Numbered from the stretch's first letter, positions 15,720 through 24,988 are shown. The stretch: DNA of 64,000 nt from Lewinella sp041392765 (GCA_041392765.1 JAWKLL010000006.1:62001-126000); one strand, 5' to 3'. Made by a program: numbers and translations. The notes: generated by a model from the sequence alone, not told the origin.

Positions 15720-16831
15720 TGGAACAAAGTACCATCGATGATGCACTCCTTCGCTGGCGGCTGATATTAGGTGCTAAAGCAGATCCCGATGGCGAAGCAT
15801 CCCTCAGCGAACGTCTTCAGGGAATGAGCAACACCTTGGACGCGCTCTATGATAGCGAGAAAAAAGGAGGGTTGGGGGCTTCAATGCCCAATGTCAATCG
15901 CTGGTTAGGGGATATTCGCAACTACTTCCCCGCCTCGGTAGTGCAGATGATGCAACGAGATGCACTGGAAAGGCTAGGACTGAACAGAATGTTACTCGAA
16001 CCGGAATTGTTGGAAACGGTGGTACCCGATGTACATTTGGTGGCCACATTGCTGGGGTTGTCTCAACTGCTGCCGGATAAAAGCAGAGAAACGGCTCGCC
16101 AATGGGTGCGCCAGCTTGTTAAAGAGCTTGAAGAAAGACTCAAACAACCCCTGGTACAAGCCATACGCGGTAGCTTGCAACGCAGTAGCCTCACAAATAA
16201 CCCACGCCCGAACGATATTGACTGGCATAAAACCATCCGCAAAAATCTCGTTCACTATCAGCCGGACTACAAAACCATCATACCCGTGTCCGTGCGCGGT
16301 TATGCGCGTAAGCGACACCCGCTTCGACACTTCATCCTCTTGGTTGATCAAAGTGGGTTATGGCAACCAGCGTGGTATATGCGGGGGTGCTTGGTTGTAT
16401 TATGGCTAGTATAAAGAGCTTGCGCACCCATCTTAGTGGCCTTTGATACCAGCGTGGTCGATCTCACTGAACACATCGATGACCCTGTGGATTTGCTTTT
16501 GCTACCCAATTAGGAGGCGGAACCGATATTAATCGCGCATTGGCTTACGCCGAACCTCTTGTTCAACAACCCCGCGATACGATCGTCATCTTGCTCAGTG
16601 ATTTGTTTGAAGGTGGGAATGTGAAAGAGATGTTTCAGCGCATTACCTACCTGCACGCATCGGGAGTACAGTTCATCAGCTTATTGGCACTAAACGACGA
16701 TGGAGCACCTGCCTACGACCATGCCCACGCCCAGCGTTTAGCGGATATGGGCATTCCTGCTTGCGTGTACGCCTGATCAGTTTCCTGCTGTGATGGCAGC
16801 GGCTATTGAGCAGAAAATGTGGGGAATGTGA
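15719..16831 (+). pseudogene. VWA domain protein (CoxE/YehP-like), disrupted by frameshifts
   Basis: The intact N-terminal part (about 215 residues from ATG 15719) is helical and precedes a von Willebrand A domain. The VWA domain is spread over three frames: FILLVDQSG (16330), then MATSVVYAGVLGCIMASIK, then VAFDTSVVDLTEHIDDPVD (16438), then ATQLGGGTDINRAL and IVILLSDLFEGG (16510-16775), and finally a C-terminus ending QKMWGM at 16831. The MIDAS elements DxSGS, T (GGGTD) and the LLSD Asp are all present once frames are joined. At least four single- or two-base losses, some in T-runs (for example before 16503 and near 16763), explain the breaks. Proteins of this type usually work with a MoxR AAA ATPase, but none is adjacent. 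Sequence error is likely. Confidence 0.75.
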
Positions 16832-16867
16832 TAAAGGTGTATATGTGCGAAAGGTGTGTGTGGTGTA

Positions 16868-16897
16868 ACCACGAAAGGCACGAAAAACACGAAAGGT
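16868..16897. repeat. CCACGAAAGGCACGAAAAACACGAAA-type short tandem motif
   Basis: Three spaced copies of CACGAAA(A/G) occur in 28 bases. Motifs of this kind are widespread in intergenic DNA of environmental bacteria. Confidence 0.5.
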
Positions 16898-17134
16898 AGG
16901 GGCTGTTAAAAGCACCTTGTGAAATCCTGCTGCTGACAAGGTGTGCTGCTGGCGAGCGGCAAGGTGGTCAAAAGTTTCGCGGCACTTCATGCGTGGGTTA
17001 CTGCACAGCGAAAAGCCAATATTAGCGCGACGAGGCAGTATGAATGCTGCGGAACCATTGTCATAATTCTGAAAATTCTATCATGCTGAAAATCCGCCTT
17101 AAGACAATGTGCAAAAAGGTAGGGATGCTGATAT

Positions 17135-17177
17135 ATGAGCCATTTGTAGCCAATTGAGTAAATTTTAGACATACGCT
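17135..17177 (-). repeat. Partial copy of the AGAGTATGTC element
   Basis: Read on the minus strand from 17177 it begins AGCGTATGTCTAAAATTT and continues CTCAATTGGCT, matching the left end of the copy at 20606 over about 36 bases. The rest of the element is not recognisable and no second end was found. Confidence 0.6.
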
Positions 17178-17334
17178 TACATAACCTTTAATATACCTAT
17201 ATTGTAAGTGAAATCTAATATCTGACTCCAGCCAAACGCACTCCATAATACAAGGAGAAGGGTATAAATTGGTTTCATATAATACGGACGTTGAAAATTG
17301 TTCCAAAGGTATTAACCTCTAGCTAGATCATAGC

Positions 17335-17467
17335 AATTTGACGGAAATAACTGACCCCATTTTTCCTGAAGGCTTGTCTTTATGCACACGCTTTGTGGAA
17401 GTATTCCTACGCTTAGTGCATGAAGCCAAGCCAAAAATGAGATCACTTATTTTTTTTCCGTCAAATT
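17335..17467. repeat. 133-bp segment bounded by inverted 13-bp repeats (AATTTGACGGAAA)
   Basis: AATTTGACGGAAA at 17335-17347 is repeated in inverse at 17455-17467, and both arms go on to a CATTTTT word. The right arm overlaps the last codons of the leftward gene ending at 17447. A third copy of the 13-mer is at 6747. It may be a tiny non-autonomous element that supplied the C-terminus NLTEKK. Confidence 0.4.
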
Positions 17468-18199
17468 ACTAAAAACAACCTCCTCCCAAAAAGATCGCTC
17501 GACTTGTAGGATGTATTCGGTGATCTGTTCCTGCTCTGCCAGGGAAAGCTGGTTGAACAGGTCGTTGCCGCCTTGTAGTAATTCGTATCCAAAGCGCAGC
17601 GCCTGAACTTCTTCGGGTGCCCAGGTTTGGGGGCGTTCCTCCATTTTGGCGATCAGTGCTTTCATCAACGTTAGGATTTTTTGTACCAAAGGTTGATCGT
17701 GGAGGGTAGCAAACAAAGCTTCGTTGTGCGCCATGAAACGGTCGATGTCTTCCATCGAGAGCGTGCCCAAAAGGGTTAGGAGGTGCTCACGGCTGATGGG
17801 TAGCGGTATCTGCTGGCGGATGGCTTCTTGTATGATGTGTTCCTCAAAGCGGGTGGCTTGAAGGAACGATTGAAAAGTATGCAACCCTGACTGTACAACC
17901 CGTGGCAGGTGGCGACCTAATTGAAGCATCAACTTGCCTGAATCAATGACAATGCGGAGCAATTTGTCAGGGTGGCGGATGTAGTCTTGTAAATGAGCAA
18001 AAGAGGCATCCAACTCGGCTCGTTTTTCGGGAGTGGGATAGAACCACGTCAAGAAAAAAGTGCGGAAACGCTCAAGCCGTTCTCGATCGAAACTGGGGGG
18101 TAACGGGTGCTTGGCTTGGAGCGTGTCGTAGTCGTAACGCGCTTCCACCAACGAGCGATAAGCATAGATAAATGCCTCGCGGACAGCCTGTTCATGCAT
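17447..18199 (-). CDS. Hypothetical helical protein
   Basis: I do not recognise this 250-residue protein. It has no signal peptide or membrane segment, is rich in Leu, Glu, Arg and His, and should be almost all helical. A motif YDYDTLQAKHPLPPSF lies near residue 24 and EEHIIQEAIRQQIPLP near 130. It is the last gene of a leftward group (18674-19218, 18220-18669, this gene) with spacers of 4 and 20 bases. The final codons overlap an inverted repeat. Confidence 0.7.
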   Translation of the reverse strand: MHEQAVREAFIYAYRSLVEARYDYDTLQAKHPLPPSFDRERLERFRTFFLTWFYPTPEKRAELDASFAHLQDYIRHPDKLLRIVIDSGKLMLQLGRHLPRVVQSGLHTFQSFLQATRFEEHIIQEAIRQQIPLPISREHLLTLLGTLSMEDIDRFMAHNEALFATLHDQPLVQKILTLMKALIAKMEERPQTWAPEEVQALRFGYELLQGGNDLFNQLSLAEQEQITEYILQVERSFWEEVVFSNLTEKK

Positions 18200-18219
18200 A
18201 GTTCTTTTTTTTCAACCCC

Positions 18220-18669
18220 TTACTCTTTTTCGGGTATTTCCCGCCAAGTGTAGCTTTTTTGTACAATCCTCCAGGCTCCTTCGTATTTGAGAAGTAGGAA
18301 ATAGTCCGTAAAAATCCTCCAGTTGGGAACGATGATCTCTACTTTAGCCGCAGCAGCATCTTTTTCGTAGTCGATGGCAATAATGCGTCCGATACGGTTG
18401 CTTTTTTGGCCTTCCTTAATATTGGCAATGTATTGCTCCCCTGACCTTATCATCAAACTGTCTTCCGTAGTGACAGTATATAAATTGAAGTCGGGATGAA
18501 AGGCTTGTTTTAATCTATCGGGTTGGCCATTAGCTGTTCCTTCAATGTAATCCATGAGGGTCGCAGTAATTTGCTCAATATCAGACTTTTCGGTTGCTGA
18601 TTGAGCAAAAATACTCCAAGGGGTTAATAAGCAAAAGAAAAGCCCGAGCGTAATATTTTGAAGCAGCAT
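18220..18669 (-). CDS. Secreted NTF2-like protein (lumazine-binding-like, SnoaL fold)
   Basis: A 149-residue protein with a Sec signal peptide (cleavage after IFAQS or nearby). The mature part has the NTF2-like pattern of the Lumazine_bd_2/DUF4440 group: an N-terminal helix DIEQITATLMDYIEGT, then HPDFNLYTV, VEIIVPNWRIFTDYFLLLKYEGAWRIVQKSYTW. Such proteins bind small molecules or act as simple enzymes; the ligand is unknown. It lies four bases downstream of a secreted protein and is probably co-transcribed with it. Confidence 0.8.
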   Translation of the reverse strand: MLLQNITLGLFFCLLTPWSIFAQSATEKSDIEQITATLMDYIEGTANGQPDRLKQAFHPDFNLYTVTTEDSLMIRSGEQYIANIKEGQKSNRIGRIIAIDYEKDAAAAKVEIIVPNWRIFTDYFLLLKYEGAWRIVQKSYTWREIPEKE

Positions 18670-18673
18670 AACT

Positions 18674-19218
18674 TTATCTGTTTTTTACATCAATTTTCAA
18701 AGAAAACCCACCTTCCGTCCAACCTTCCGGCCCGACGATACCGATAACGCACTGGTAGGGTTTATTGATGGCCAATATTTGATCTACTTGGCGTACATTT
18801 GTCGTGCGGGGTTTGCCTACCGATAAAGAGGTGGCGGGGTCTGCTTCGCAGCGTATGCAGCTATTCAGGTTGGGTACGAGATTGCTGGTGTCCAATTGGC
18901 CAACTTGGTAAGCATACAAGCCAAACGACGCATTTTTATCGTCGGGGGTAAGCGTGATAGTAAGTTCGGAATAGGTGGGAATATCGGCCATAAAAAGAAC
19001 GTGATGACCTTGATAAAACCCGGAAGCCGTAGCCGGAAAACAAGCTACGGCACTATTCCAAGCCCACGAGATGTCTTCCATGGGTTTACCCTCGCTGAGG
19101 TCGCCCTTGAGCGCAACGGATTGTCCAGCAGCCAAGGGGATGTATGCGGAAGTTGCCCCTGAGCAGTGGCGGCGAGGCATATTGCTACCAATAGGAAGGC
19201 GGGGATGAATTTTTTCAT
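18674..19218 (-). pseudogene. Secreted hypothetical protein, one frameshift after the signal peptide
   Basis: ATG 19218 starts a clear signal peptide (MKKFIPAFLLVAICLAATAQ), but its frame leaves the main body near 19158. One added G in the GGGG run there joins it to the 168-residue body (ATSAYIPLAAGQSVALKGD and onward). The body resembles a PPC-like beta-sandwich (LTITLTPDDKNASFGLYAYQVGQL) and contains the pair CIRC, followed by Gly/Trp-rich EGWTEGGFSLKI. Function unknown. It is first in a leftward three-gene group. The break is most simply a homopolymer sequencing error. Confidence 0.7.
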
Positions 19219-19340
19219 AATGGGTGATTATTGGTGATTCAATGTATATTTATTCATTTTCCAAAGTTACGTGAATTATGGATAACAAATCGAGTAGCAA
19301 ATATGCAAACAACTGATAATCAGCCAGATGTTTTTCGTGC

Positions 19341-19420
19341 GAGGGATAGCAGCGGACGTGCCGACCGCAAGGGAGGTACTGGAGCGGATAGCCCGACCCC
19401 TGTTTTGCAGGGGGCACACC
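19341..19420 (+). repeat. GC-rich structured intergenic element
   Basis: Two related 16-mers AGCGGACGTGCCGACC (19351-19366) and AGCGGATAGCCCGACC (19383-19398) are followed by the hairpin CCCCTG-TTTTG-CAGGGG (19397-19413). It is much richer in GC than the flanking DNA. Similar AGCGGATAGCCCGACC elements are, from memory, scattered in many Bacteroidota genomes. Function unknown. Confidence 0.5.
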
Positions 19421-19444
19421 CTAAAGTATTGGTTTTTAATTTCT

Positions 19445-19452
19445 TATCTTTG
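19445..19452 (+). promoter_or_regulatory. -7 box upstream of the dehydratase gene
   Basis: TATCTTTG matches TAnnTTTG, 44 bases before the ATG at 19496. A TTGG at 19429 is closer than the usual -33 spacing. Confidence 0.45.
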
Positions 19453-19495
19453 GTTGTTATACATAATTCACGTTAACGTAAAAAAGTAAAAAAGT

Positions 19496-20470
19496 ATGCC
19501 CCTCCTCCCACTAAACACTATACCTACGGCGGCGGATATTCAAGAAAGCCATGCGCTGATACAGCCGTTGATACATCGCACGCCTGTATTAACGAATCAA
19601 ACCCTGGATCGCATAACGGGGGCACAACTGTATTTCAAGTGCGAGAACTTCCAAAAAATTGGCGCCTTTAAAATGAGAGGTGCTGCCAATGCTGCCTTGC
19701 GTCTGCCAGCGGAGGAACGGCAGAGAGGGTTGGCCACCCACTCCTCGGGCAATCACGCACAAGCAGTAGCTCGCGCTGCGCAGGTGTTGGGCGTACCCGC
19801 ATACATCGTGATGCCTGAAAATGCTCCTGCTGTAAAAGTTGAAGCGACTAAAGGCTATGGCGCGGAGGTGATTTTTGCAAAAGCACACCGCAGGCACGAG
19901 AAGCAACACTAGCAGCAGTGGTAGCCGAAAAAGCGGCCGTGTTCATACACCCCTACAATGACTATAACGTAATCGCTGGTCAGGCCACTGTTGCGCTCGA
20001 ACTATTGGAGGATGCGGGTACCGAATTAGATATCGTCATGGCACCTGTGGGCGGCGGCGGATTGTTGAGTGGCACCGCTTTATCCACCCGTTACTTCGCG
20101 CCTAATGCACAAGTAATAGCTGGCGAACCCCTCCGGGTAGATGATGCATGGCGTTCGATGCAAAGCGGCCAAATTGAGCAAATGCTACCACTGATACGAT
20201 TGCCGACGGGCTGCGAACGCCCTTAGGTGAAAAAACCTTCGGCATCATCCGTCACCATGTAGATGACATCATCCGTGTAGAAGAAGTTACTATCTTGCAG
20301 GCCATGCATGGGTGTGGGAGCGCATGAAAATCATCATTGAACCTAGTTGTGCCGTGCCATTAGCTGCCGTATTGACCGAACCCGCACGCTTTGAAGGCAA
20401 ACGGGTCGGAATCATCCTCACTGGCGGCAACGTTGATTTGTCGCGCTTCGAGTTGTTTCGCAGAAATTAA
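19496..20470 (+). pseudogene. PLP-dependent serine/threonine dehydratase family, disrupted by frameshifts
   Basis: Deaminates serine/threonine (or racemises serine, or acts on hydroxyaspartate) using PLP. The first 130 residues include the cofactor lysine in QKIGAFKMRGAANAA and the SSGNHAQAVA substrate loop. The frame then breaks near 19880, resumes as AAVFIHPYNDYNVIAGQ and the glycine-rich PLP-phosphate loop APVGGGGLLSGT, breaks again near 20130, 20205 and 20310, and ends with IIIEPSCAVPLAAVL and GIILTGGNVDLSRF at 20470. The joined protein has about 320 residues, normal for the serine racemase-like branch. All key motifs survive, so sequence error is more likely than decay. Confidence 0.8.
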
Positions 20471-20605
20471 AGGGAATGGCGGCAGTATATAAATTAGTCA
20501 ACCGTATAAACTTTTCGTGAAAGAAAGAGTTAAGAGTAGGGTAGAAAAGTGTAAAAGACAGCGATCGCGTTTATTTTGAGGCGAAAGCTTTCCACTTTTC
20601 AACTT

Positions 20606-20778
20606 AGAGTATATCTAAAATTTCTCAATTGGCTGCAAGCGACCAATTTCGTACTGTTCTTCGTTGCATCCCGATAGCTATCTGGACGCCGATGCTTCCG
20701 GCATCGACTGCGCTTTTCGCCTTGAACAGAACAAAATTTAATCACTTTCGCTCAATCAGAGAAATTTAGACATACTCT
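20606..20778. repeat. AGAGTATGTC element, full copy (173 bp)
   Basis: Inverted ends AGAGTATATCTAAAATTTC (20606) and its near-perfect inverse ending CATACTCT at 20778 enclose an interior with a CGATGCTTCCGGCATCG hairpin. No coding potential. Ends match the copies at 54731 and 58041, but the interior differs. Confidence 0.8.
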
Positions 20779-20828
20779 TATAACTACGGAACAATTTCTT
20801 ATCCAACCAATCTAAAATTATGCTAGAA

Positions 20829-21668
20829 ATGAAAAAACTGTTCTTTTCCATGTTGGCGTTGATGCTGGTGACCACCACCTTCGCACAGATCAAGACTCCA
20901 TCTGCTAGCCCTTCTGCCGAAGTAAAGCAGGGTGTAGGCTTGACCGACATCACCATCAACTACTCTCGCCCTAGTGCCAAAGGCCGCACTATCTTCGCTG
21001 CTGATGGCCTAGTACCTTTCGGTGAAGTATGGCGTACGGGAGCCAACTCTGTTACCAAAATCACTTTCGGCGACGATGCCAGCATTGGCGGTGAAATGGT
21101 CAAAGCAGGTGCTTACGGCTTATTGACAATTCCTGATGCCAAAGAATGGACATTCATGCTCTATCCTTACGAAAGCAGCAACTGGAGCAGCTATGTAGAG
21201 AAAGATGCAGTTGCTAAATTCATGGCACCTGTATCAATGGGGCCAGCTACCGAAACTTTCACCATCGCAGTGAACAACCTCACCGATAACAGTGCCACTA
21301 TCGACTTTAGCTGGGAGAAAACACTGGTGAGCGTTCCTGTTAAGTTTGAAGTACACGACAAGGTGATGGAAAACATCAAGCGCGTCATGGCAGGGCCTTC
21401 TGCCAACGACTACTATGCTGCTGCTAACTACCTCCACACCAGCGGTGCCGACCTCAACCAAGCATTGGAATATGTGCAGAAAGCTACGGCTGGCGAAAAA
21501 CCTGCTTTCTGGATGGTTCGCCGTGAGGCACTTATCCTCGCTGACTTGGGGCGCAAGCAGGAAGCGATCAAAGCGGCTCAACGCTCGTTGGAATTAGCCA
21601 AAGCGGCTGGCAACAACGACTACGTGCGCATGAACGAGAAATCTATCGCCGAATGGAGCGGTAAGTAA
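20829..21668 (+). CDS. Secreted DUF2911 protein
   Basis: A 279-residue protein with a Sec signal peptide (cleavage after TTFAQ). DUF2911 spans about 20-175: KQGVGLTDITINYSRPSAKGR, FGEVWRTGANSVTKITF, GGEMVKAGAYGLLTIP and NWSSYVEKDAVAKF, all typical. The C-terminal third (about 185-279) is helical with two TPR-like pairs (WMVRREALILADLGRKQEAI). Function of DUF2911 is unknown. ATG 20829 is preferred to 20820 because the signal peptide begins there. It is a single gene followed by a terminator and preceded by a short repeat element. Confidence 0.88.
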   Translation: MKKLFFSMLALMLVTTTFAQIKTPSASPSAEVKQGVGLTDITINYSRPSAKGRTIFAADGLVPFGEVWRTGANSVTKITFGDDASIGGEMVKAGAYGLLTIPDAKEWTFMLYPYESSNWSSYVEKDAVAKFMAPVSMGPATETFTIAVNNLTDNSATIDFSWEKTLVSVPVKFEVHDKVMENIKRVMAGPSANDYYAAANYLHTSGADLNQALEYVQKATAGEKPAFWMVRREALILADLGRKQEAIKAAQRSLELAKAAGNNDYVRMNEKSIAEWSGK

Positions 21669-21685
21669 TACGATAATTTTCTTTG

Positions 21686-21720
21686 ACAAAGCCGTTCCGA
21701 CACGTTTGGAGCGGCTTTGT
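21686..21720 (+). terminator. Rho-independent terminator after DUF2911 gene
   Basis: ACAAAGCCGTTCC and GGAGCGGCTTTGT form a 13-bp stem (one G-T pair) around a GACACGTTT loop, followed by TGTTTG. Confidence 0.8.
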
Positions 21721-21783
21721 TGTTTGTAAGCCGTTGCTTGATAACCTGTACTTATTATACTGCGATAATTGGCTCACACACCC

Positions 21784-22971
21784 ATGCAAACCATCCCCAA
21801 CAACGCCCGTCTGCGGCTCAGCCGAATCGGTGTAGCTTTGATTTTTGCCATCAGTGGATTCCTGCACGCCAACTGGGTAGGCAGGTTGCCGCGCTTGCAG
21901 GAGATGTACGACCTCAACCACGCCCAACTGGGGTTGGTATTGCTGGCGGGTAGCATTGGCTCCTTGGTCGCCATGCCCATCACAGGGCGCATCATCATTT
22001 TGGCGGGCAGCCACCGCATCACCCGCTTTAGCCTGTTGGTTTTTTGCCTGATGACACCCTTGGTGCCGCTTTTTCCTTCTGTGTGGCTCCTGGGGTTTGT
22101 GCTTTTTTTATTGGGCGGGATCACGGGTTCTATGGATGTTGCCATGAACGCCCAAGCACTCTTAGTAGAACGAGGGTTGAGCAAACCCGTTATGGCCTCC
22201 TTCCACGCTATTTTTAGTGCAGGCATGATGCTGGGTGCCGGCTGTAGTGCCCTGTTCAATCGTTTGGAGGTATCCCTGGTTTGGCATTTATTCATCGTCA
22301 CCCTGCCCGCTTTGCTGGCAGCACTATGGGCCATCTCCCAACTCATACCCGAAGAAAGGACGGAACAACCCGTTTTGGTGAAAGGTGAACGCAATGTACT
22401 GGCGCACCCCCCGTTGGTCATGCTGGGGTTGATTGCTTTTTGTTGCATGCTCGGCGAAGGCGCTATGGCCGACTGGACAACGAACTACCTCGAAAAAGTT
22501 AGCGGTGGTGGGCGGTACTGGTCACCTTTTGGCTTGGTTGCCTTCGCGATGGCCATGATGACGGGGCGTTTCTTGGGCGATAAAGCACGCCAGCGCTTCG
22601 GCGACCCACAACTCCTCAAAGTAGGCGGTTGGGTAGCTGCTTTTGGCATGGCCTTGTCGCTGCTTATTCCCCACGTAGCGGTAGGCATCACTGGGTTTTT
22701 CATGGTGGGGTTGGGGCTTTCCACTATCGTACCCGTAGTGTATAGCACCGCAGGCAACATGCCCGGTTTGCCATCGGGAGTAGGTATCAGCATGGTCACT
22801 ACCATTGGCTACGCGGGGTTTCTCATTGGCCCGCCCTTGATAGGATTTATCAGTGAATGGCTGGGGCTTCGCACGGGTATGGGAACCGTTCTCGCCCTGT
22901 TTTTAGTCATGATTGCCCTCAATGGCCTCAATAGCCGCCGTGTTGCCCCCCTAAAAGATAGCGCTCTCTGA
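21784..22971 (+). CDS. MFS transporter, YbjJ-like
   Basis: A 12-helix major facilitator of about 395 residues. The N-terminus runs RIGVALIFAISGFLHANWVGRLPRLQ, close to the YbjJ group, and the loop after helix 2-3 has GRIIILAGSHRITR. The second half includes GRFLGDKARQRFGD, a repeat of the loop motif. Substrate unknown; YbjJ-group proteins are often sugar or drug transporters by annotation only. ATG 21784 is used; a TTG at 21769 is also in frame. Confidence 0.85.
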   Translation: MQTIPNNARLRLSRIGVALIFAISGFLHANWVGRLPRLQEMYDLNHAQLGLVLLAGSIGSLVAMPITGRIIILAGSHRITRFSLLVFCLMTPLVPLFPSVWLLGFVLFLLGGITGSMDVAMNAQALLVERGLSKPVMASFHAIFSAGMMLGAGCSALFNRLEVSLVWHLFIVTLPALLAALWAISQLIPEERTEQPVLVKGERNVLAHPPLVMLGLIAFCCMLGEGAMADWTTNYLEKVSGGGRYWSPFGLVAFAMAMMTGRFLGDKARQRFGDPQLLKVGGWVAAFGMALSLLIPHVAVGITGFFMVGLGLSTIVPVVYSTAGNMPGLPSGVGISMVTTIGYAGFLIGPPLIGFISEWLGLRTGMGTVLALFLVMIALNGLNSRRVAPLKDSAL

Positions 22972-23461
22972 TGGTTTTTCGTTAGGGGCCACCCCTTCGC
23001 TGGCCAGTCCTCACGGGTTGCCCGTTGCCTCCTGCCTGCCTATCAGCCAGTTGCGCTGGCCAGCTTGGCGCCGGGTCATCTGTTCCCTTCCTTGCGTCAG
23101 GGAAACGCCTGCCCCTTGTCCTTGCGGCATCCTGCCCCCGTGCTTGCGCCTGCGGCGCGCACGCTTTGTCAGCAACAGAATTTTCAGGATTCTTTGGGGA
23201 TGATTTTTTTAGGTTCTTGACCCACCTAACGGGCAAGGATACAAAAGTTCCCAATTAGCCTTTCTCTACTCAACACTAAAACAAAAAAAACTCATCAAAA
23301 ATCGCGCCATTTTCTAAACAAAACTTGCAATTCGGCGTAAACTATCTTAGTTTTATTGTCTGAAAGTAAAATTTTCAGCGATCAGCTCTTTGTCATGGCT
23401 TTAATGAGTTCATCTACAAGGGGTTGAACATTTTATCAACAATCCAAGCAAGTACCCTCAC
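22972..23461. other. Intergenic stretch with GC-rich block, no gene
   Basis: Bases 22985-23170 form a GC-rich block full of GCCTGCC/GGCAG and TTGCG words (for example 23016-23045 and 23135-23165), quite unlike the flanks. Open frames across it have repeat-like, low-complexity products on both strands and are not genes. From 23270 on it is AT-rich and should hold the rpoN promoter; TATCTTAG at 23343 with a TTG at 23325 is a weak candidate. Confidence 0.5.
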
Positions 23462-24952
23462 ATGCTCAGGCAGACGCTCAGCCAAAAAATGCTCCAGAAG
23501 TTGTCGCCCCAGCAGATTCAACTCATGAAACTGCTACAGGTGCCCACCGTAAATCTGGAACAACGCATCAAGGAAGAACTCGAAGCTAACCCGGCTTTGG
23601 AGGAAGGCTTGAACTATGACGACACCCCCTCCGAAAATTACGATGATGGTGATGACTCCCCCAAGGAGGAAACCTTTGAATTGGACGAATACCTCCAAGA
23701 CTTCATTGACGAAGACCCTATTTCCTATCGCGAACGTGGTGAAAGCTATGCAGGAGAAGAGGAAGCGCGGGAAGTACCCTTTGCCACCCAAGATACCTTC
23801 CACGATTACTTGGAACAACAACTCGGCCTGCTGGCACTAAAAGATGAGCAGGAGGAAGCCATCGCCCACCAGATCATTGGCAGCATCGATGAAGACGGAT
23901 ACCTGCGAAGAACACCCGATGCCATCCTCGATGACCTCATGTTTTCCCAGAATATTTTCACCGATGAGGCTACTATTTTGAATATGCTGCGGCTTATTCA
24001 GCGATTCGAACCCCCGGGTACTGCTGCACGCGACCTGCAAGAGTGCTTGCTCATACAGTTGTCGCTGAAAATAGAAGATGCTTTCGGTTTGGATGATGAA
24101 CAACTGGAAGCCTTAGAGATGGCACACCTTATTATCAAGGATCATTTTGATGCCTTCACCAAAAAACACTACGACAAGCTCCAAAAACAGCTTGATCTAG
24201 ATCAGGAAGACCTCCGCGCAGCAATAGGCGAAATCCTGAAACTAAACCCCAAACCCGCCAGTGGGTATGCCCCCGCAGGTAAGAAGACTACCCAATATAT
24301 CACCCCCGATTATTTTATCTTCAACCGCGATGGTGAACTCGTGCTGGAACTCAATGCCAAGAACGCTCCCGACCTTCGCGTAAGCGACCAGTACCGAGAT
24401 ATGCTGCGGTCATACCGCAACAACACCCGCAAAGGACATCACAATCGAGAACAAAAAGAAGCTGTCGTTTTCATCAAACAGAAAATCGACTCGGCCAAAT
24501 GGTTTATTGATGCCATAAGGCAACGCCAAGAAACCATGTACGCCACCATGTACACCATCTTGCAATATCAATACGATTTTTTCTTAACTGGTGACATGAA
24601 GCGACTCAAGCCTATGATTCTCAAAGACATAGCAGATATTACCGGGCTTGATATTTCCACCGTTTCTAGGGTAGCCAATAGCAAATTTGTACAAACAGAA
24701 TTTGGCACCTTCCGCCTCAAGGAATTCTTCTCAGAAAGCCTCAGCACTACCGATGGGGAAGACGTATCCACCACCGAAGTAAAAAATGTCCTCAAAGAAA
24801 TGATCGACGCGGAAGACAAACGAAAACCGCTCAGCGACCAACACTTAATGGAAGTACTTCGGGAAAAAGGCTACGACATCGCCCGCAGAACAGTAGCCAA
24901 ATACCGCGAGCAGATGGATATTCCAGTGGCCCGGCTTCGGAAAGAGTTTTAG
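23462..24952 (+). CDS. rpoN: RNA polymerase sigma-54 factor
   Basis: The alternative sigma factor that recognises -24/-12 promoters and needs AAA+ activators. The 496-residue protein has all parts: region I (QTLSQKMLQKLSPQQIQLMKLLQVP, activator response), an acidic region II (about 45-115), the core-binding domain (about 120-300) and the DNA-binding domain with the helix-turn-helix LKDIADITGLDISTVSRVANSK and the RpoN box ARRTVAKYREQM. No enhancer-binding activator is in the window. It starts at ATG 23462 at the first methionine of region I. Confidence 0.96.
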   Translation: MLRQTLSQKMLQKLSPQQIQLMKLLQVPTVNLEQRIKEELEANPALEEGLNYDDTPSENYDDGDDSPKEETFELDEYLQDFIDEDPISYRERGESYAGEEEAREVPFATQDTFHDYLEQQLGLLALKDEQEEAIAHQIIGSIDEDGYLRRTPDAILDDLMFSQNIFTDEATILNMLRLIQRFEPPGTAARDLQECLLIQLSLKIEDAFGLDDEQLEALEMAHLIIKDHFDAFTKKHYDKLQKQLDLDQEDLRAAIGEILKLNPKPASGYAPAGKKTTQYITPDYFIFNRDGELVLELNAKNAPDLRVSDQYRDMLRSYRNNTRKGHHNREQKEAVVFIKQKIDSAKWFIDAIRQRQETMYATMYTILQYQYDFFLTGDMKRLKPMILKDIADITGLDISTVSRVANSKFVQTEFGTFRLKEFFSESLSTTDGEDVSTTEVKNVLKEMIDAEDKRKPLSDQHLMEVLREKGYDIARRTVAKYREQMDIPVARLRKEF

Positions 24953-24988
24953 CCTTTATGAAAGATTTGGATTTTTGACAGGCTTTCC

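Larger units (their letters stand above)
16832..17446. other. Intergenic stretch with repeats, no gene
   Basis: No credible protein is seen on either strand. It holds a CACGAAA-type direct repeat (16868-16897), a partial copy of the AGAGTATGTC element ending at 17177, and a 13-bp inverted repeat pair (17335-17347 / 17455-17467). Confidence 0.5.

Noticed and set aside
17335..17467. Phage or integrase attachment site
   Set aside because: No tRNA or integrase gene is near; an inverted pair is not the direct repeat expected of att sites.
19231..19476. 81-codon frame reading ARDSSGRADRKG
   Set aside because: It lies across the GC-rich AGCGGATAGCC element; such frames are by-products of this repeat.
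22982..23254. Leftward 90-codon frame over the GC-rich block
   Set aside because: Arg/Ala/Pro/Gly-rich product caused by GC-rich repeats; both strands are open in the same place.
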